Below, in pieces: positions 35,337 through 43,905 of a DNA stretch of 64,000 nucleotides. The notes under the pieces are model-generated. The model worked only from the letters and a program-made list of their open reading frames with translations. It was not told the origin of the DNA and did not search any database. Made by a program: the position numbers and the translations under genes. Each line of letters opens with the position of its first letter. Within the stretch, counting starts at the first letter, position 1. This DNA comes from Amnibacterium flavum (GTDB taxonomy: Bacteria; Actinomycetota; Actinomycetes; Actinomycetales; Microbacteriaceae): assembly GCF_003097495.1 (NCBI RefSeq), contig NZ_QEOP01000001.1, positions 1,054,001 through 1,118,000 of the forward strand, in the 5' to 3' direction.

Positions 35337-36049
35337 CACGCCCCGAAGACCGCTTCGACCTCGCGCTCGATCTCGGCGAGACGGGTCCACCGGGTGACAC
35401 GATCGGACGGGACAGGCTCGCGGACGAAGCCTCGGCCGGTTCCGATGGTGCCCCGGGCCATCAGTTCGTCAACCGGGGCGTCGATGTCTCGGTCGCCGAC
35501 GAACCACACCGTCTCGCGAACGGATTCCGGGAGTCGGTCAAAGAGGAGCTCGAACGGCAACAGGCTGGCCTTCTCCTCGCGCGTCTCCTCGGAGCACACG
35601 ACGTGATCGAAATGCTTGTCGAGGTTGAAATAGGTGAGCTTGCGGAACTGGATTTGGGCGGTCAGGTCCGTCACCATCGCGACGGGGATGGTGTTGTAGC
35701 GGAGCGTCTGCAGCAATTCAACGGCCCCCGGGCGCAGCTGCGCCGTCAGCAGGAAGGTCCGCCAGTACTCCTGCTCCATAGAAAGCGCTGCGAGCGGCTC
35801 GCTCCTCAGACCTACGAGTTCGAGGAATTCGTGGCAGTAGAGCAGCCGGCTGTGGCTGCTGGCGACCGAGCCGAGGCGTCTCTTGACGTTGGCACGCGCC
35901 GTCGCGAAGAGTTCGGTAATACCCGCAGCCTTGAGCCCCAGCTCGGTCGCCGCGTATCGCTCGAGGGCCGCGCGGCCGGCGCGGTCGCACGGCGCGTATT
36001 CGTAGAGCGTGTCGTCGAGGTCGAAGATGACCAGCTTCGGTGCGCTCAT
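35336..36049 (-). CDS. HAD superfamily hydrolase
   Basis: The 237-residue protein shows all HAD motifs: I, FDLDDTLYEY with nucleophile Asp10 and Asp12; II, VTD in VAMVTDLTAQ; III, a lysine in REEKASLLPF; IV, WFVGDRDIDA. A helical cap lies between residues 15 and 95. It should dephosphorylate a small phosphorylated metabolite. The ATG overlaps the stop of the kinase-fusion gene by four bases, suggesting they act on the same intermediate. Substrate unknown; in sugar and polyol activation pathways such phosphatases act before nucleotidyl transfer. Confidence 0.88.
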   Translation of the reverse strand: MSAPKLVIFDLDDTLYEYAPCDRAGRAALERYAATELGLKAAGITELFATARANVKRRLGSVASSHSRLLYCHEFLELVGLRSEPLAALSMEQEYWRTFLLTAQLRPGAVELLQTLRYNTIPVAMVTDLTAQIQFRKLTYFNLDKHFDHVVCSEETREEKASLLPFELLFDRLPESVRETVWFVGDRDIDAPVDELMARGTIGTGRGFVREPVPSDRVTRWTRLAEIEREVEAVFGA

Positions 36050-38169
36050 TTGCGTGAGGGGCCTTCCGTTCGGTTGCGCCGCCGCTCGAGCATGGCGAGC
36101 ACGACGATCAATTGCATAACTCCGCGAGTTTTCCCTAGCCACTGCGGCGCACCCACGAAGAGTTCGCGAGACCGCTTCACGAGTTGGCTCGCCACCGCCG
36201 CGGTGTCGGCCGGGTCAAGCAGCTCGGGGTAGGTCGTGAAACGAATCCGTCCGGGCTGATCCTGGTATTCGATTGTTGACGCGACGCCGGCGATAGCGGA
36301 TAGCGAACGCTGCAGCTCTTCCGCGAACGAAAGGTCGCGGAGTTGAGCGATCAGGCGTAGTTCGTGGTGGGTGGAGCGCACCGCGTCATCCTCGGGGAGG
36401 GCACTGATCGGCTCGATGCGGAAGACGATGTCCGCGAGTTCCGCCTGTGGAGTCACGAACCGATCAGCGTGCTCATAGCGTCGCTCAATCGAGCTGACGA
36501 CGGTTTCCAGGCTCTGCCCGCGCTCGCCGACGTCACGATTGATCTTGAGCTGGCGACGGAGGCGTTCGTCCATAGAGGTGAAGACGGTAAGGTCGGCGGC
36601 TCGTCTCACATCAGCGGATACAAGGGCGTGGAGACCATTGATCACGACCAGTTCACGGTGATGCACCGGGCGTTGCTTCGTGAAGCGGCCGCGGCTGTGG
36701 TCGTAGTGCTTGGCCCAAACGCCCCGACCCCGCATGAGGCTCAGGGCGTCGCGAGAGAGACCGCTGAGATCGTTGGTCGCGGGGTGGAGGTGGGTCGTGT
36801 TCTTCCAGACGGGGGCGCCGCGTTCGTAATGGTGATAATCGTCTCCCATCACGAAGGCGGTCGCGTCCTCGCCGAAGACATTCGCGAGCGAGATACAAAG
36901 CGTGTCCTTGCCTGTGCCGCTGTCGCCGGCGATCGCCACGGAGAGTGGCGCCGAACTAAGGGCGTATAGGTCGTGGCGGGCGCCGTAACCCCGGTACACC
37001 ATGAGGAGCGCCACGGCGCCGATTGCGACGGTCGCAGTGGCGAGAACGGGGCCTAGGACCCCAGAGTTCATCACAAAAGAGCCGACCTCCACGAAGTCGC
37101 TCGGCTGCACCGGATCCGCTGCCCGGTAGTCGGCTCCCGATGCGCGCAGAGCGACCGTGACGGTCGCGGCCGCCCAGAACAACCAGGTCACCAGAGTGAC
37201 TCGATAGCCGCTGACCACCACCAGGATGGCGAGGATGGGGACCGACCAGACGAACCACCCTGGGCTCGCCGGCGTCAGAAGAGTGGTGGCCGTGAGGGCG
37301 ATGCCGATGAGCATCACGAGCAAGTCCGGATTACTGCGCTTCTTCGTGTACTGCAATCCAAGTATCGCGGCATAGACCACGGGCAGCACCACGATCGTCA
37401 GACCGGGGCCGAGATCGACGGCATACTCGACGACCGAGAGGAGCATCGGCGTCTCAGTCACCATGATCCTGTATCCGGGCAGGAAACTCGGGAGGGCGGC
37501 GAGAAGCAGACCGGGCGTCAGTCCAAGTACATAGGGGAGGGTGTATCGCCGCCATCGAGCGTTCCGCAGGAGGAAGATGAGCACCAACGGCGGGACGAGC
37601 GCGGAGGAGAGCTTCGCGGCGATAGCCAGTCCAATGAACACGCCAGAGCGCCGCCAGCGCCGGTCGCGCAGGTCGAGCGCACTGAGCAGCATCAGCAGCG
37701 TGGGGACCAGGTCCAGCTGGCCGTGCACGTAAGTGGCGTAGATGACGATCGGAGCGATGATGAAGAGGGTGGTCGCCGCACGACCGCCATTACGCACGCG
37801 ATGACGGAGCACGACGCAGATGAGCACGTCGGCTGCTAGGAGTCCTAGCGCGATACCGATCTGGATCGAGAATGACGACGGCAACCAGAGGGTGATGCCG
37901 GTCCAGAAGAGGAACCACAGGAACATTACAGGGCCGTACGGGAACGCCTGCGGGTCACCCCCCTGTGACAGATAGGTCTGCCACGGGTCGATGCTGGGCT
38001 GCTGCCAGAAGGTGGCGAAGAACGGCGTGAACCACGCCGACTGGATCTGAGGGACGAGGAACAGGATGAGGAGAACACGCACGGCGGCGCCACCGGCGGC
38101 GACCAGGAAGAAGAGCCTTTCCGGCCGGACGGACCGGAAGGCGACGAGGACGCCGCTCAGTTCCACCAC
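36046..38169 (-). CDS. GT-C-like membrane protein fused to a uridine kinase/phosphoribulokinase-like P-loop domain
   Basis: The 707-residue protein has two parts. Residues 1-400 carry about 11-12 predicted helices with features of DUF2029/mannosyltransferase-like GT-C proteins (FYPY-like PYGPVMFLWFLF and a long periplasmic first loop). Residues 405-700 form a P-loop kinase: GDSGTGKDT at 415-423, MGDDYHHYERG (base/substrate lid), and INGLHAL and FTSMDERLRRQLKINRD further on, as in uridine kinase and phosphoribulokinase. GTG 38169 is chosen because AGGAGG is seven bases upstream. A membrane transferase fused to a soluble kinase is unusual and ties phosphorylation to a membrane step; the substrate is unknown. 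Confidence 0.8.
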   Translation of the reverse strand: MVELSGVLVAFRSVRPERLFFLVAAGGAAVRVLLILFLVPQIQSAWFTPFFATFWQQPSIDPWQTYLSQGGDPQAFPYGPVMFLWFLFWTGITLWLPSSFSIQIGIALGLLAADVLICVVLRHRVRNGGRAATTLFIIAPIVIYATYVHGQLDLVPTLLMLLSALDLRDRRWRRSGVFIGLAIAAKLSSALVPPLVLIFLLRNARWRRYTLPYVLGLTPGLLLAALPSFLPGYRIMVTETPMLLSVVEYAVDLGPGLTIVVLPVVYAAILGLQYTKKRSNPDLLVMLIGIALTATTLLTPASPGWFVWSVPILAILVVVSGYRVTLVTWLFWAAATVTVALRASGADYRAADPVQPSDFVEVGSFVMNSGVLGPVLATATVAIGAVALLMVYRGYGARHDLYALSSAPLSVAIAGDSGTGKDTLCISLANVFGEDATAFVMGDDYHHYERGAPVWKNTTHLHPATNDLSGLSRDALSLMRGRGVWAKHYDHSRGRFTKQRPVHHRELVVINGLHALVSADVRRAADLTVFTSMDERLRRQLKINRDVGERGQSLETVVSSIERRYEHADRFVTPQAELADIVFRIEPISALPEDDAVRSTHHELRLIAQLRDLSFAEELQRSLSAIAGVASTIEYQDQPGRIRFTTYPELLDPADTAAVASQLVKRSRELFVGAPQWLGKTRGVMQLIVVLAMLERRRNRTEGPSRK

Positions 38170-38774
38170 CAATCCGCCTCCTGTCGCTCCCATTCAGCGG
38201 GGCGCTTCGTGCAGACGCCGTGCAGGGGCACCCGCGCCTCTCTGAGAAGCGCCTCGATCATCGGGACCTCGGCGTCGAGGTCGCGGCCTTGGAGCTCGGG
38301 GCTAACGAGCATCAAACGGAAGCCGTGCTCAACGAGCCGGCGGAGGTCGCCGGGGCTCGGCCAGCGTCCATGGAAGGAGTCCACCCACACCCAGTGCGGT
38401 GTCGGGTCGAGAGCAAGCGCCGTTTCGACCGATTCGTACTCGGAGACTCGCACCATGGTGCGACGTTCGCCGCGGCGCAAGGTGCGCACGAGGAACGGGA
38501 AGGACTGGTCGAGATACGCCCACTCGCTGAGGCCGCGGGCAGCGAGGATCTCCTCGATGCGCGACTCGAGCCCTTCCTCCTTCGTATTGAGAACGATGAA
38601 GCGGTGGTGATACGAGTCCAGCCAGGTCTCGAAGCTCGGGCCCGTCGTGAAGGCGTCGTGGACGAGGACCAGCTGGTCGCCGTCCGCATGCAGATCGATC
38701 TCCACCCCGAAGCGCGGGTCGAGGTTGTCGAGATCGGCCGGATCGTTGACCCTATGCGAGCAGATGATGGTCAC
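38157..38774 (-). CDS. Glycerophosphodiester phosphodiesterase-like (TIM-barrel) protein
   Basis: The 205-residue protein opens with VTIICSHRVNDPADLDN and has GVEIDLHADGDQLVLVHDAF, which correspond to the HRG, ExD and HD motifs of GDPD-like enzymes; later strands WVWVDSF and LMLVSPEL fit the barrel. The canonical HRG is HRV and the length is on the short side, so activity on glycerophosphodiesters is not certain. GTG overlaps the previous stop (GTGA). In this operon it could hydrolyse or transfer a phosphodiester-linked polyol. Confidence 0.72.
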   Translation of the reverse strand: MTIICSHRVNDPADLDNLDPRFGVEIDLHADGDQLVLVHDAFTTGPSFETWLDSYHHRFIVLNTKEEGLESRIEEILAARGLSEWAYLDQSFPFLVRTLRRGERRTMVRVSEYESVETALALDPTPHWVWVDSFHGRWPSPGDLRRLVEHGFRLMLVSPELQGRDLDAEVPMIEALLREARVPLHGVCTKRPAEWERQEADWWWN

Positions 38775-39487
38775 AACGACTTCCTCAGAGCGAGGCTGAA
38801 ACCTACGGTTCGCTTGATGAATTTCTTCTTCGCCGACCAATCGGTGTTCCACGACGACGAGCCGAACTTCCGGGGCACGAAGAGCACGGGGACGCGGCGG
38901 ACCTGGAAGCCGCGCCTGCGTGCGGTGTAGAGGGCGAAGAGGTCAAGGCTAAAGTCGTCAGGCGGTGTTCCCCATACGTCGATCAATTCCCGCGAGAACA
39001 TCGTCGGCTGGGCGTTGATGTCGTTCAGCCGCGACCGCAGCAGCAGGCTCTCGAAGATGGACATCCCAATTGTGAAGGCCACGTCCACAGCAGGTCGGCC
39101 GAGTCGACGGCCCTTGACGATCGTCCGTGCGCCTGGCTCGAATCGGTCGAGGGCTCGGAGCGCGTCCGCCGGGTCGGCCTGCAGGTCGGCGTGTGTCCAA
39201 CCGATCACGGGTGCGTCGCACACTCGCAGCCCCGACACGATTCCGAATCCGTAACCGCGGTTGACAGCCACCTGCACCCAGCGAACGCCCCCGCCCTCAG
39301 CGGCGGAGCCCGCGGGCCCGAGCTCGCGTTCGAGGACGGCCGCGGTGTCATCGGAAGACCCGTTGTCCACGAGGACGACCTCGCCCGACCCGGCATGAGC
39401 CGTGAAACGGCACCGTGTCAGGAGTTCGGGCAGCCCGGCGGCCTCGTTGTAGCACGGGATGACGAGGGAGAATCGTGGGGCGCTCAC
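38771..39487 (-). CDS. DPM1-like GT2 glycosyltransferase
   Basis: The 238-residue protein starts FSLVIPCYNEAAGLPELL, has VDNGSSDDTAAV and a metal-site region GWTHADLQADPADAL (DLQ in place of DAD), and RKFGSSSWN near the C-terminus, similar to polyprenyl-phosphate glycosyltransferases. It lacks a membrane anchor. GtrA is encoded directly upstream (GTGA overlap), the pair recurring in polyprenyl-phosphate-sugar flipping systems. It probably makes polyprenyl-phosphate-linked sugar for the GT-C-like proteins in the same operon. Confidence 0.85.
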   Translation of the reverse strand: MSAPRFSLVIPCYNEAAGLPELLTRCRFTAHAGSGEVVLVDNGSSDDTAAVLERELGPAGSAAEGGGVRWVQVAVNRGYGFGIVSGLRVCDAPVIGWTHADLQADPADALRALDRFEPGARTIVKGRRLGRPAVDVAFTIGMSIFESLLLRSRLNDINAQPTMFSRELIDVWGTPPDDFSLDLFALYTARRRGFQVRRVPVLFVPRKFGSSSWNTDWSAKKKFIKRTVGFSLALRKSL

Positions 39488-39918
39488 ATTGACTCCTTAT
39501 CAGGGGCGGAGTGGTCGGCGGTATCGCCAGGCCTGGCGAAGACGAATAACGACATGCCGATGAAGTTCCAGGCGGCCGACGTTCCGGTGGCGACGAGGAA
39601 GGCGAGCGACGCGACCGCGACCGAGTCGGGATCGATCGAGCGCACCCACGCGTTGAGCAGGACGTTGATGAGGAGGGCTGTGAGGTAAACCAGGACGAAG
39701 AGGAGCTCGCTCCACCGGCTCCGTCTCCGCCCGAAGGTGAAGCGCCAGTTCGCGAAGTAGGCGAAGACCGCGCCCGCGATGAAGCTCATTGCCTTTGCGG
39801 GATCGTACCCGAGTCCGGTGGTGGACAGCAGGGCGTAGACCCCCGCATCGATCAGCACCGTGGTACCGCCCACCAGCAGAAAACGGAGGAACGGTCCGAG
39901 CTGTCCTCGGGCGGTCAT
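39484..39918 (-). CDS. GtrA family membrane protein
   Basis: The 144-residue protein has four predicted helices with FLRFLLVGGTTVLIDAGVYALL and AYFANWRFTFGRRR, the GtrA hallmark. Its start overlaps the nucleotidyltransferase stop by ATGA and its stop overlaps the GT2 start, so it sits in the centre of the coupled operon. It is the second GtrA in the window (the other at 15221), matching a second polyprenyl-phosphate-sugar route. Confidence 0.9.
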   Translation of the reverse strand: MTARGQLGPFLRFLLVGGTTVLIDAGVYALLSTTGLGYDPAKAMSFIAGAVFAYFANWRFTFGRRRSRWSELLFVLVYLTALLINVLLNAWVRSIDPDSVAVASLAFLVATGTSAAWNFIGMSLFVFARPGDTADHSAPDKESM

Positions 39919-41570
39919 CGACTCCCACCAGGGAAGGCGACGAAGTCGCGGAACTCCGCGTCGAGTTCGGCACGTTCGAGCGGGTCGACCAACGGGTCGG
40001 CCGCGAGCGCGTAAGGGTGATGCGACCACTTGTGGAAACAGGACTGCCAGTATCGCGCCGACTCATACTCGGCCGGGGTGCCGACCGCGATGAAGGAATC
40101 AGTATTGAAGGCTACGACCGGGCGACCCGCCCTCAACTGACGGGAGATGAGGCTGTCGAGGTAAAACTCACCCCGTACTCGCTCATCGTCGGCCATCAGT
40201 TCCTCGATCATTCCGATGGCGGACGACGCGGAGCCGAAGGTGAAGGTACCGATCACGACTCCCGCCTTGTCCGAGCCGGGAACCTCCTTTAGCCAGATGT
40301 CGTTGATCGCGCCGTCATCGCCGGCGACGGCCCAGCCGTACTGGCCCGGATTGCGCGCCGCGGAATGGTAAGGGCGGGCGAGCCAGACCACCAACCCGTC
40401 CGGTCCAGCGAGCTCGACAGCGCGGCGGAGAGCGGCGCTCCGCCCTGTGGGGATGGCGTCGCACGCGCCGACGGTGACGGGACCCGTCCCGGTCACCGCG
40501 CGCAGCCCGTAGAGAGCGGACTCGGCCTGACCGCGGGTCAGTCCTTCCAGCTCAACCAGGGCGGCACCCAGGCGGGACGCGAGGCGACCGAGCAGTCCGG
40601 AGTCGGGCAGATCCTTGCGGGTCACCACGACCGTCTCCTTCCCGGGGAGACAGGCGAGCGCATGTTCGAGCACCGTGCGGCCCGCGAGAGGTAGCACTGG
40701 CTTTGGCAGGGTATAACCAGCGTCGCTGAACCGTTTGCCTGCGCCCGAGGCGAGAACAACGCGGCTCGCCTCGCTCATCTCAGTGCCGATCAGACGGTCG
40801 GAGTTCCAACGGGCGATCGCCCGGCTCGACTCGCGGTACTCCTCGAAGTCCTGCGGCGTTCCCCACTGCATGAAGTGCTGTAGGTGCATGACCTCGACGT
40901 GTCCGCCCTGCGCCAGCAGAGGCTTGTAGGTGAGGCTCACGTAATACTCGCCACCGAGGAGGAGTTCCTCCTCTACCTGCTTCTCGAGTGATCGGAGCAA
41001 GAGAGCTCCCGAGGCGAAGCCGTACGTGCCGGAAGACGCGTACTCGCTGCGGGGATCGTCAGTCCAGGGCTGCTTCTCCTGAATGTCGATCGCCCGCTGC
41101 CCCTTCGTCTTGACGTACGCGTAGGACGTCGAGTGGGCCATGTGCGGGTGGAAGCCCGAGTAGACCGGGATCACTCCGTCGACCTCGCCCGAGAGCAAGC
41201 GCTGGGCCAGGGGTGCTGGATCCCAGAAGACGGTGAAGTCGCAGTAGTTGACGACGACCGGCTTGTCGAGAGCGATGTGATCCCGGGCCTGCAGGATCGC
41301 ATCGCCGGGCCCGGCGCCCTTGCCCTCGAGGCGGACGACGGTGGCGCCCGGTCGCCGGGCAAGTAGGCGTCGCTCCAGGTCGAGGGCCGGGTCGTCCAGA
41401 TGCGTCGAGTTGCAGATGAAGACGACGTCGTCCCAGCCCGGGTACATGTCGATCACGTGGTCGACAACGGTGATGCCCTCGGCCTCGAGGAGGAACTTCG
41501 GCACCGTGTAGCCGGCCGCGGTGAATCGGGAGCTGATACCGGTCATCGGGATGACGAGCTGGGGGGTCAT
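39915..41570 (-). CDS. Tandem two-domain nucleotidyltransferase
   Basis: The 551-residue protein carries two nucleotidyltransferase domains in a row. Domain 1 (residues 1-255) begins VIPMTGISSRFTAAGYTVPK; domain 2 (about 265-540) begins VVLASGAGKRFSDAGYTLPK. Both have the G-x-(R)-F...PK pattern of sugar- or polyol-phosphate nucleotidyltransferases, in which domain 1 has lost the second glycine. The C-terminal tail reads YALAADPLVDPLERAELDAEF. Two active sites in one chain suggest either two substrates or a catalytic/regulatory pair. It is coupled to the aldolase-like gene (ATGA) and is the likely activation step of this pathway. Confidence 0.82.
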   Translation of the reverse strand: MTPQLVIPMTGISSRFTAAGYTVPKFLLEAEGITVVDHVIDMYPGWDDVVFICNSTHLDDPALDLERRLLARRPGATVVRLEGKGAGPGDAILQARDHIALDKPVVVNYCDFTVFWDPAPLAQRLLSGEVDGVIPVYSGFHPHMAHSTSYAYVKTKGQRAIDIQEKQPWTDDPRSEYASSGTYGFASGALLLRSLEKQVEEELLLGGEYYVSLTYKPLLAQGGHVEVMHLQHFMQWGTPQDFEEYRESSRAIARWNSDRLIGTEMSEASRVVLASGAGKRFSDAGYTLPKPVLPLAGRTVLEHALACLPGKETVVVTRKDLPDSGLLGRLASRLGAALVELEGLTRGQAESALYGLRAVTGTGPVTVGACDAIPTGRSAALRRAVELAGPDGLVVWLARPYHSAARNPGQYGWAVAGDDGAINDIWLKEVPGSDKAGVVIGTFTFGSASSAIGMIEELMADDERVRGEFYLDSLISRQLRAGRPVVAFNTDSFIAVGTPAEYESARYWQSCFHKWSHHPYALAADPLVDPLERAELDAEFRDFVAFPGGSR

Positions 41571-42547
41571 CGCTTCAGGCTCCTGCGCCACTTCTCGGCT
41601 TCCCAGTTGATGAGTGAGTCGACCTCGGATGCCGTCAGGGCTCGCGCTCGCGGGGCGTCGCTCAACCGCGCCACATCGACGATGCTGATGGCGATCTCCG
41701 CCTCATCTTGGCCGAGGTCGTCACGTAGCCATACCGCTCCGTCGTCGGTGACGATCGCCGCGGCGTCGTCGGCCTCGTCGCGCGTTGCGAAGGGGTGCGG
41801 CCCGAGGAAGACCGCCTCATCGGGCGTCAGCGCGCCGAGACGCAGGAGACGGGACGCGCCCTCACCGACGGTGCCCGCGGGGTGCAGGAGACGCCAGCCC
41901 TCGGGCGTCCCAGAGGAGTCCACCGGGGAGGAAGCGGGGGGTGCGGCTGACGCGAATCGTGCGTGCACGGCCCTGGTCACTGCGGCCGCGGTCGCCGCGT
42001 CGTCGGCGGCGGTGACGACGCCGTGATTGACGAGGAGCAGGGCGAGGGGGCGCTCGGATCCAGTGCCGCTCCCGAGTGCCGCCATTACTGCGCGGGCGAG
42101 TTCGAGTCCGGGCTTCGCGTACGGCACGACGAGCAGGTCGAACCACCCCTCGGAGGAGATGGGATGGCCGTCCAACGACAGGCCCCACGCGATGGCGCCC
42201 GTGCTGTGAGTGTGGAAGACGAAGGCATGCGGCAGGAGGGCGTGAAGCGCGGTCTCAATGGATGGACGCAGACCTGAGTCGGCGTAGTCGGCCCGTACGA
42301 GATGCCCGAATGACTCAGTCTCGAGCACGGCCGCCCGAGTCTCCGCAAGGCGCAAGGGCACGAAGATCGGCCGTGCGGTCGCCTCCGCCAGGCGAGTGCC
42401 GGAGGCCTTGATCCAGAGGGTGTTGTCGACCTTCACGGAGAGGTTCCCGCCGGCGCCCTGCACGAGGCGGAGATCGTGCCCGATCTCCAGTGCGAAGGAC
42501 TTCATGTCCTCTACTCCTCGGGGGAGCATGTCGGTGCTGTCGCTCAT
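41567..42547 (-). CDS. Class II aldolase/adducin family protein
   Basis: The 326-residue protein contains LVQGAGGNLSVKVDN, IKASGTRLAEA, HTHSTGAIAW (zinc-binding histidines) and LLLVNHGVVTAADD, the motif set of class II aldolases such as RhaD, AraD and FucA. The C-terminal 100 residues extend beyond the basic fold. It is the first gene of the coupled minus-strand operon. Reaction unknown: aldol cleavage, epimerisation or dehydration of a sugar phosphate. A GAGAAT box seven bases upstream of ATG suggests a leaderless start of the operon. Confidence 0.82.
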   Translation of the reverse strand: MSDSTDMLPRGVEDMKSFALEIGHDLRLVQGAGGNLSVKVDNTLWIKASGTRLAEATARPIFVPLRLAETRAAVLETESFGHLVRADYADSGLRPSIETALHALLPHAFVFHTHSTGAIAWGLSLDGHPISSEGWFDLLVVPYAKPGLELARAVMAALGSGTGSERPLALLLVNHGVVTAADDAATAAAVTRAVHARFASAAPPASSPVDSSGTPEGWRLLHPAGTVGEGASRLLRLGALTPDEAVFLGPHPFATRDEADDAAAIVTDDGAVWLRDDLGQDEAEIAISIVDVARLSDAPRARALTASEVDSLINWEAEKWRRSLKR

Positions 42548-42554
42548 GAATCCA

Positions 42555-42560
42555 ATTCTC
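42555..42560 (-). promoter_or_regulatory. Possible -10 box (GAGAAT) of the aldolase operon, leaderless
   Basis: GAGAAT on the minus strand is seven bases before the ATG at 42547. The hexamer deviates in the first base, so confidence is limited; TAGAGA two bases upstream is an alternative reading. The adjacent 116-base gap after the ABC gene shows no clear terminator. Confidence 0.4.
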
Positions 42561-42663
42561 TAGGCGGGACCTCGCCGGGCGGAACCGACTGCTCGTATGC
42601 GTTCGGGAGGACGTGTTGCCGTGGCAACGATTCTTCCATGCGAGAGAACCGGCCTCCCGGACT

Positions 42664-43905
42664 TCACTCCGGCGACACGGCCATCGTCGTGATGGTGGAC
42701 CGTGCTCGCACGGTCCCGGACTGGTCCGGGTCCTCCGCGACGGAGAACATGGCTCCCTGCCAGAAGATATCCCACTGCTTGTTCTCGCCGTTCGAGATCT
42801 CGGCGTTGACGAAGTACTGCCCCCCAGCGAGAGGCAGCTCATGGATCTCGTAGCGGATGACCGAGACCCCGGCGGGCGCAGCGGGATGCGGAGTGTGTGA
42901 GCGAAGGGTACCCGCGCCGTAGACCTGCTGGCCGTGGGGGGTGTCGATGCTCATCGAGCTGTTCCATTCGCCCGTGGGTTCGGAATGCTCGACGGCTACC
43001 TCGATGACGACGCTTTCGCCGCCGTCGAGATTCTTCAGCACGCGCCCTTCGGTATTGCGCACGGTGATGCTGCGGATCTTGGACGAGGCGGGCTCTTCCT
43101 CCTCGGCTGGATCGTCGAGAGTGAGCTTGCGTTTCTCCTCGAGAATTTCGCGGTGCACCTTCGTGGCCTCGGTCGCGGAGCCGACAAACGCGATCTCACC
43201 GGCCCTCAGCACCACTCCCCGGTCGCAGATCTCCGTGACCTGGGCCGCCGAGTGCGAGACCAGCACGATGGTGCGCCCCTCTTGCTGGAACTGCCGGATT
43301 TTGTCCATGCACTTGCGCTGGAACGCCTCATCTCCGACAGCAAGGACCTCGTCGACTAGGAGAAGGTCCGGATTGGTATGCACGGCGACGGCGAAAGCGA
43401 GGCGCACGTACATGCCGGACGAGTAGAACTTCACCTGGGTATCGATGAAGTCGCCGATCTCGGAGAAGGCCAGGATGCTGTCGAACTCCGCATCGGTCTC
43501 TTCCTTCGACAATCCGAGGATCGACGCGTTCAGGTAGACGTTGTCGCGGCCGGAGAGATCGGGGTGAAACCCCGCACCGAGCTCTAGCAGGGCAGCGATC
43601 CTCCCTCGTCGCCGCACTGACCCGGACGTCGGGTCGATGATGCCGCCGATGACCTTGAGCAGCGTGCTCTTTCCCGAGCCGTTCGTGCCGATGAGACCGA
43701 TGGTCGAACCGGCCTCCACATCAAACGTGATGTTCTTCAGGGCGTCGAACTTTTCGCGGTGGGCGCGCCCGCTGCGCCCCAGCGTCACAATGCGCTCCTT
43801 GAGCGAATTATCCCGTCGCAGCACAAACGTCTTGGAGACGTTGTTGACCTCCACGATCTTGGGGCCCAGGGGCATGACTTCCGAGTGGTCGGTGATCCGC
43901 GTCAT
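42664..43905 (-). CDS. ABC transporter ATP-binding protein with C-terminal Wzt-like substrate domain
   Basis: The 413-residue protein has an ATPase domain (residues 10-250) with Walker A GTNGSGKST, signature YSSGMYVRL, Walker B LLLVDEVLAVGD and H-loop VLVSHSA, typical of polysaccharide/teichoic acid exporters (TagH, RfbB, Wzt). Residues 290-413 form a beta-rich domain like the Wzt carbohydrate-binding part, with FVNAEISNGENKQWDIFWQG. ATG 43905 overlaps the permease stop. It provides energy for export of the wall polymer built by the glycosyltransferases upstream. Confidence 0.93.
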   Translation of the reverse strand: MTRITDHSEVMPLGPKIVEVNNVSKTFVLRRDNSLKERIVTLGRSGRAHREKFDALKNITFDVEAGSTIGLIGTNGSGKSTLLKVIGGIIDPTSGSVRRRGRIAALLELGAGFHPDLSGRDNVYLNASILGLSKEETDAEFDSILAFSEIGDFIDTQVKFYSSGMYVRLAFAVAVHTNPDLLLVDEVLAVGDEAFQRKCMDKIRQFQQEGRTIVLVSHSAAQVTEICDRGVVLRAGEIAFVGSATEATKVHREILEEKRKLTLDDPAEEEEPASSKIRSITVRNTEGRVLKNLDGGESVVIEVAVEHSEPTGEWNSSMSIDTPHGQQVYGAGTLRSHTPHPAAPAGVSVIRYEIHELPLAGGQYFVNAEISNGENKQWDIFWQGAMFSVAEDPDQSGTVRARSTITTMAVSPE

